A program made the position numbers and the translations under genes. From the NCBI GenBank assembly GCA_025449675.1, contig JANWIX010000064.1, positions 1 to 34,626 of the forward strand: 34,626 nt of DNA. Reading direction: 5' to 3'. Below the pieces are notes generated by a model. That model searched no databases. It was not told the DNA's origin and worked only from the letters and a program-made list of their open reading frames with translations. How positions within the stretch are numbered: position 1 is the stretch's first letter; every line of letters begins with the position of its first letter. The stretch comes from Nitrososphaera sp. (lineage in GTDB: Archaea; Thermoproteota; Nitrososphaeria; Nitrososphaerales; Nitrososphaeraceae). This document shows, in pieces, positions 31,965 through 34,626 of the stretch.

Positions 31965-33020
31965 TTGCGTACCCCGAATGGCGAGTACGCTCAGTTATAC
32001 ACACGTTCGGAAACATTTTGTGTATTCTATGTAGACATGGTAAGTTCAACCCACAACATGGCAAATCTAAGAGACTCGGAATACGCTGCCTACTACAAGG
32101 CCTTCTATGATGTCCTGGCTTCGATCGCAAGGAACTTTGACGGAAAGGTAATAAAGTATGTCGGGGACGCGCTGTTAATTTATTTTCCCGCAACTTCAAA
32201 TCCCGCTGACAAGACCGCCTTCAAGCGGTTGCTTGACTGTGGGATGGCAATGATCGGAATCAGATGTAGCATTAACAATGCGTTGCACGCAGAAAAACTG
32301 CCATCAATGTCTTACAGAATCAGCGCTGACTATGGCAAAATGGAATACCTGGAAACCGGAACGTTTCAGGTGCCTGACTGGATAAGTCCTTCGATGAACA
32401 TGGTTACAAAGATAAATCGTGTTGCGCCGGAGAACTCGATGGTTGTAGGCGGAGATCTGCATCAGCTTCTCTCGAGGTTTTGCTTTAAAGAATACACTTT
32501 CAACCTCGCAGATGAACTTGATATTGGCATCAAACAGAAATATCCTGTTTACTCGGTCGCGTGCGCAGAGAGGAATGTACCTGATTTAAGCGAGAAAGTA
32601 CTGCCTTCGATCCGTGTTTCTGGGCGTGGAACGGACGATTCGCTTCATAATATTGTCATAGTCGATGATGAAGAGGACGTGCTTTTGACATGCAGTGAAT
32701 ACCTGTCAGACCACAGGGTCAATGTGGAGACCTTTTCAGATCCCCGACATCTGCTTGGACGGATGGCGATTGTGGGTCCTTCTTACTATGATCTGGCGAT
32801 CCTTGACCTGAGAATGCCAATAATGAACGGCCTTCGGGTGCATCAGTTTCTTGATGCCCTGAAGCCGGGTATCGATACTCTTTTCATTACCGCTCTCGCC
32901 GATGCAGATGAACTTCTTTGCTTACTTCGAGGATTTAGCAAGTCCGACATATTGAAAAAGCCGGTCGGCCGAGAGAACTTCTTAGCCGCGGTGAACAAGA
33001 AAATCAAGCTCCATGCCTGA
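31965..33020 (+). CDS. Class III nucleotide cyclase domain fused to a response regulator receiver domain
   Basis: Residues 15-200 form a class III adenylate/guanylate cyclase-like domain. The two metal-binding aspartates are visible: Asp24 in FYVDMVSST and Asp68 in IKYVGDALLIYF. From about residue 228 to 350 there is a receiver domain with IVIVDDEEDVLL, phospho-acceptor Asp281 in LAILDLRMPIMNG, FITALAD and LKKPVG. The order cyclase-then-receiver is unusual. The start is TTG 31965; the TATA-like element is somewhat close. Phosphorylation could control nucleotide synthesis, or the cyclase part could be a sensor. No histidine kinase is in the window. Confidence 0.85.
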   Translation: MRTPNGEYAQLYTRSETFCVFYVDMVSSTHNMANLRDSEYAAYYKAFYDVLASIARNFDGKVIKYVGDALLIYFPATSNPADKTAFKRLLDCGMAMIGIRCSINNALHAEKLPSMSYRISADYGKMEYLETGTFQVPDWISPSMNMVTKINRVAPENSMVVGGDLHQLLSRFCFKEYTFNLADELDIGIKQKYPVYSVACAERNVPDLSEKVLPSIRVSGRGTDDSLHNIVIVDDEEDVLLTCSEYLSDHRVNVETFSDPRHLLGRMAIVGPSYYDLAILDLRMPIMNGLRVHQFLDALKPGIDTLFITALADADELLCLLRGFSKSDILKKPVGRENFLAAVNKKIKLHA

Positions 33021-33083
33021 TCAATACCGGGCACACCGATCCCGTGCGTCTGGAATGCAGCCCAATGAGGAAGTATCGTGTCC

Positions 33084-33665
33084 TCATATCGGCAGCTCGT
33101 ACCCCACAATGCACAATTGCTCAGGCTTTACTCCTTCAGAAACAGCCGCGTTAATCCATTCCAATTCATTTTCATTTGGAGAGTCGCCTTTCCCTTTGTA
33201 TTCTATGAACATCAGGACATCACCCTCGTCTTTCCAGGCAAGAACATCAAAGAATCCGGACAACCCCCCATTCTTTTCCTTGATTGCTTGGAACTTTGCT
33301 GAAACTTTTGGGGGCAGTGGTGGCGCTACTCCGGTTGGAGGCATACCCGACCAGAGGACATCTTTGCGCCCATGACTATGAAACGAATCCACCCAGACTC
33401 CCCTCCATTGATCCCTCTCAAGATACCTCAATATTGCCAGCTCGCCAAATAGAATTGCGCCTTTTTCAGTGGACACAACCGGCTTGCTCAGATAAGTATC
33501 ATCATCCAGTATTTCCAGCACCCCAGATTTCTTGATCTGATGAAGGCTCGCACAAGGAAAATGGATCTTCAAGGCTTCAATACGTATTTCGCTAGTGTCT
33601 GTTTGTCGAGCCACAAGTCTTTTCTCAAATGCAAGTTTGCGCAGCTTTTCCATCCAAAGTAGCAC
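33084..33665 (-). CDS. VRR-NUC-like (PD-(D/E)XK) nuclease, standalone
   Basis: The C-terminal third has the VRR-NUC pattern: GLSGFFDVLAW with a metal-binding Asp, then FIEYKGKGDSPNENELEWI with Glu155 and Lys157 as the ExK pair, then AAVSEGVKPEQLCIVGYE. The preceding region (LILR-type helices, GVWVDSFHSHGRKDVLW) is of unknown fold. VRR-NUC domains cut structured DNA in repair nucleases such as FAN1 and in some phage enzymes. The start is GTG 33665 or the ATG at 33653. It is not next to other repair genes. Confidence 0.7.
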   Translation of the reverse strand: MLLWMEKLRKLAFEKRLVARQTDTSEIRIEALKIHFPCASLHQIKKSGVLEILDDDTYLSKPVVSTEKGAILFGELAILRYLERDQWRGVWVDSFHSHGRKDVLWSGMPPTGVAPPLPPKVSAKFQAIKEKNGGLSGFFDVLAWKDEGDVLMFIEYKGKGDSPNENELEWINAAVSEGVKPEQLCIVGYELPI

Positions 33666-33872
33666 CAGATTACTCTAACTAAACCCTTTCTAAAACATGG
33701 CAGACGATTGTTCTCAGGAAAGGGCTCGTACTATGATGAGTTAGAATCCGCATTGGTCTGATGCTTGGCGATAGTGTGGCAAAAATGCTAATCGCAAAAA
33801 AATGAAGAGGGAGAGGCGTTCTAATCACGGCGCCTTGAACGACAGGGCTTGGGCAGGAAGCCAGAAAAACTG

Positions 33873-34037
33873 CTACTTCTTGCTCGCCTGTTTCAATATG
33901 CGCTTGAACAATTCCAGGTCGTACTCAACATTGTCTATGTTTTGTGAACTTATGGTTAGTTCGGGCAGCCATAGTACTAGTCCGTTCTGTTCGTCAAGCC
34001 CAATGCGAGAGACCTTCATGGTTTTCACTTCACCCAT
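33873..34037 (-). CDS. Small hypothetical protein, 54 aa
   Basis: The product MGEVKTMKVSRIGLDEQNGL and onward has two strands, an acidic loop and a C-terminal helix with a lysine-rich end. I do not recognise it. I chose the ATG at 34037 because GGAGGTG, an excellent match to the anti-Shine-Dalgarno sequence, precedes it by about six bases. A TTG eight codons upstream is in frame but has no promoter-like element. A longer plus-strand frame over this region (33802-34164) looks like a shadow. Confidence 0.55.
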   Translation of the reverse strand: MGEVKTMKVSRIGLDEQNGLVLWLPELTISSQNIDNVEYDLELFKRILKQASKK

Positions 34038-34270
34038 TATTCCCACCTCCCGTTCTGTCAATGTGCATCAAAGAGTGTTGACTCCTCAAGTTGTGTTCAG
34101 TATGAACTTCTGCGGAGAACTTTTGGGGGATTCGTATGAACTTGTTACCGAAACAACATTTTGATTTTGCTTTGTTCACGCGATCCAAATTATCCCAATC
34201 TCCACGAAGTATCAACCTCTTCGCCTGACGTTAGTTTAAACTTTATGTATTTTGCTCTCAGTTAACGGCA

Positions 34271-34405
34271 TTGTTCAGAATTGCAGGTGGACTTGAGAAT
34301 GAGCAGCTGATCGGATTCACAAGAAATGTTTCTCTCAAGACACATCCTCGGTTCGTGCATCTCAAAGTGGCAGAACCTATCGCGCAGAATCAGATGATGT
34401 TTTGA
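34271..34405 (+). CDS. Short ORF or gene fragment resembling the start of a DUF6659-like protein
   Basis: A TTG at 34271, with CTTTATGTA about 30 bases upstream, opens a 44-residue frame with LFRIAGGLENEQLIGFTRN and FVHLKVAEPIAQNQ, ending at TGA 34403-34405. The first part resembles the IRFAGI-x-DGHLVA region of the protein at 8141-8554. It may be a truncated paralogue or a genuine small protein. Confidence 0.4.
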   Translation: MFRIAGGLENEQLIGFTRNVSLKTHPRFVHLKVAEPIAQNQMMF

Positions 34406-34420
34406 ATTCTGTGAAATCGC

Positions 34421-34626
34421 TCATCCCTCAATTGGCATATCTGAATCGCGTACTTCAAGCATCAGCGTAGGTAGTACTTCTGCAATTCCACGTGCCGACG
34501 AATCTATTATTGCATCATATTCATCTGGAAGGGAGTCTCGGTCCTTATAGTATTTGTAAAGAGTCTGATCCGCGGCACAAACCCGAGCGTAAAACGGGGG
34601 TATACTATTTTTACTGTGGCTCTATA
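34421..34626 (-). pseudogene. C-terminal part of an unknown gene, frameshifted or broken, reaching the right edge
   Basis: On the minus strand a protein-like frame ends at TGA 34421-34423 and includes FYARVCAADQTLYKYYKDRD and SLPDEYDAIIDSSARGIAEV. Read backwards it meets TAG at 34622-34624 with no ATG, GTG or TTG in between, except an ATG near the very end. Just upstream, a run of five C (minus strand) could join a second frame (YRATVKIVYP) that is open to the window edge. A frameshift in a larger gene, natural or from sequencing, is the simplest reading. I do not recognise the family. Confidence 0.4.

Noticed and set aside
33802-34164. Plus-strand frame of 120 residues with an ATG
   Set aside because: No promoter-like or Shine-Dalgarno element, unlikely composition, and it overlaps the minus-strand ORF that has a strong GGAGGTG.
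1-34626. CRISPR arrays, insertion sequences, rRNA genes or replication origin
   Set aside because: No spaced direct repeats, transposase motifs, rRNA-like sequence or origin-binding repeats were seen on either strand.

Overview
The window looks like a chromosomal segment of an ammonia-oxidising archaeon of the Nitrososphaera type (phylum Nitrososphaerota, formerly Thaumarchaeota). This is inferred from gene content, not from a database match. Evidence: archaeal EF-2 with a diphthamide-site histidine, aIF5A with a hypusine-site lysine, the archaeal/eukaryal ribosomal proteins eS24 and eS27A, archaeal Pus10 and SRP54, a tRNA-Tyr gene with two introns, a futalosine-type menaquinone cluster, and AT-rich TATA-like boxes about 25-30 bases upstream of start codons. 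Many genes seem to use leaderless transcripts, often starting at TTG or GTG.

Layout. 1-3380: EF-2, a CBS-domain/zinc-finger protein and a dodecin. 3445-8036: menaquinone genes mqnD, mqnE, mqnC and a UbiD-type decarboxylase (probable mqnL), arranged as two convergent pairs with overlapping 3' ends and a divergent mqnE/mqnC promoter. 8141-10001: a roadblock-like protein, a DUF1348 protein, an HxlR regulator and a DsrE-family protein; a 16-base motif sits directly upstream of the TATA box of both the DUF1348 gene and the DsrE gene. 10148-10944: a possible small ORF, then eS24 and eS27A. 10946-16542 (minus strand): a compact probable operon dph6, srp54, pus10, an HExxH metalloprotease and a nucleotidyltransferase-kinase fusion. 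16592-22936: a dipeptide/nickel-type ABC transporter whose binding protein carries a CFI-box-like domain and membrane helices. 23048-26088 (minus strand): aIF5A, an unknown protein, CorA and a glycosyltransferase. 26116-28797: HemB, tRNA-Tyr and an aldehyde dehydrogenase. 29003-34626: a less conserved stretch with an alcohol dehydrogenase, small unknown proteins, a cyclase-response regulator fusion, a VRR-NUC-like nuclease and, at the right edge, what look like gene remnants.

How the genes fit together. Much of the window serves translation and protein targeting: EF-2 and the ligase that completes its diphthamide, aIF5A, two ribosomal proteins, Pus10, SRP54 and a tRNA. A second theme is respiratory quinone and tetrapyrrole synthesis (mqn genes, hemB). 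The most interesting points are the two unknown proteins at the end of the dph6-srp54-pus10 operon, the putative HxlR regulon with its shared promoter motif, mini-ORFs that end exactly at the start codons of dodecin and DsrE, the doubly interrupted tRNA-Tyr, and the binding protein-CFI-box fusion. No CRISPR array, insertion sequence or rRNA gene was seen.
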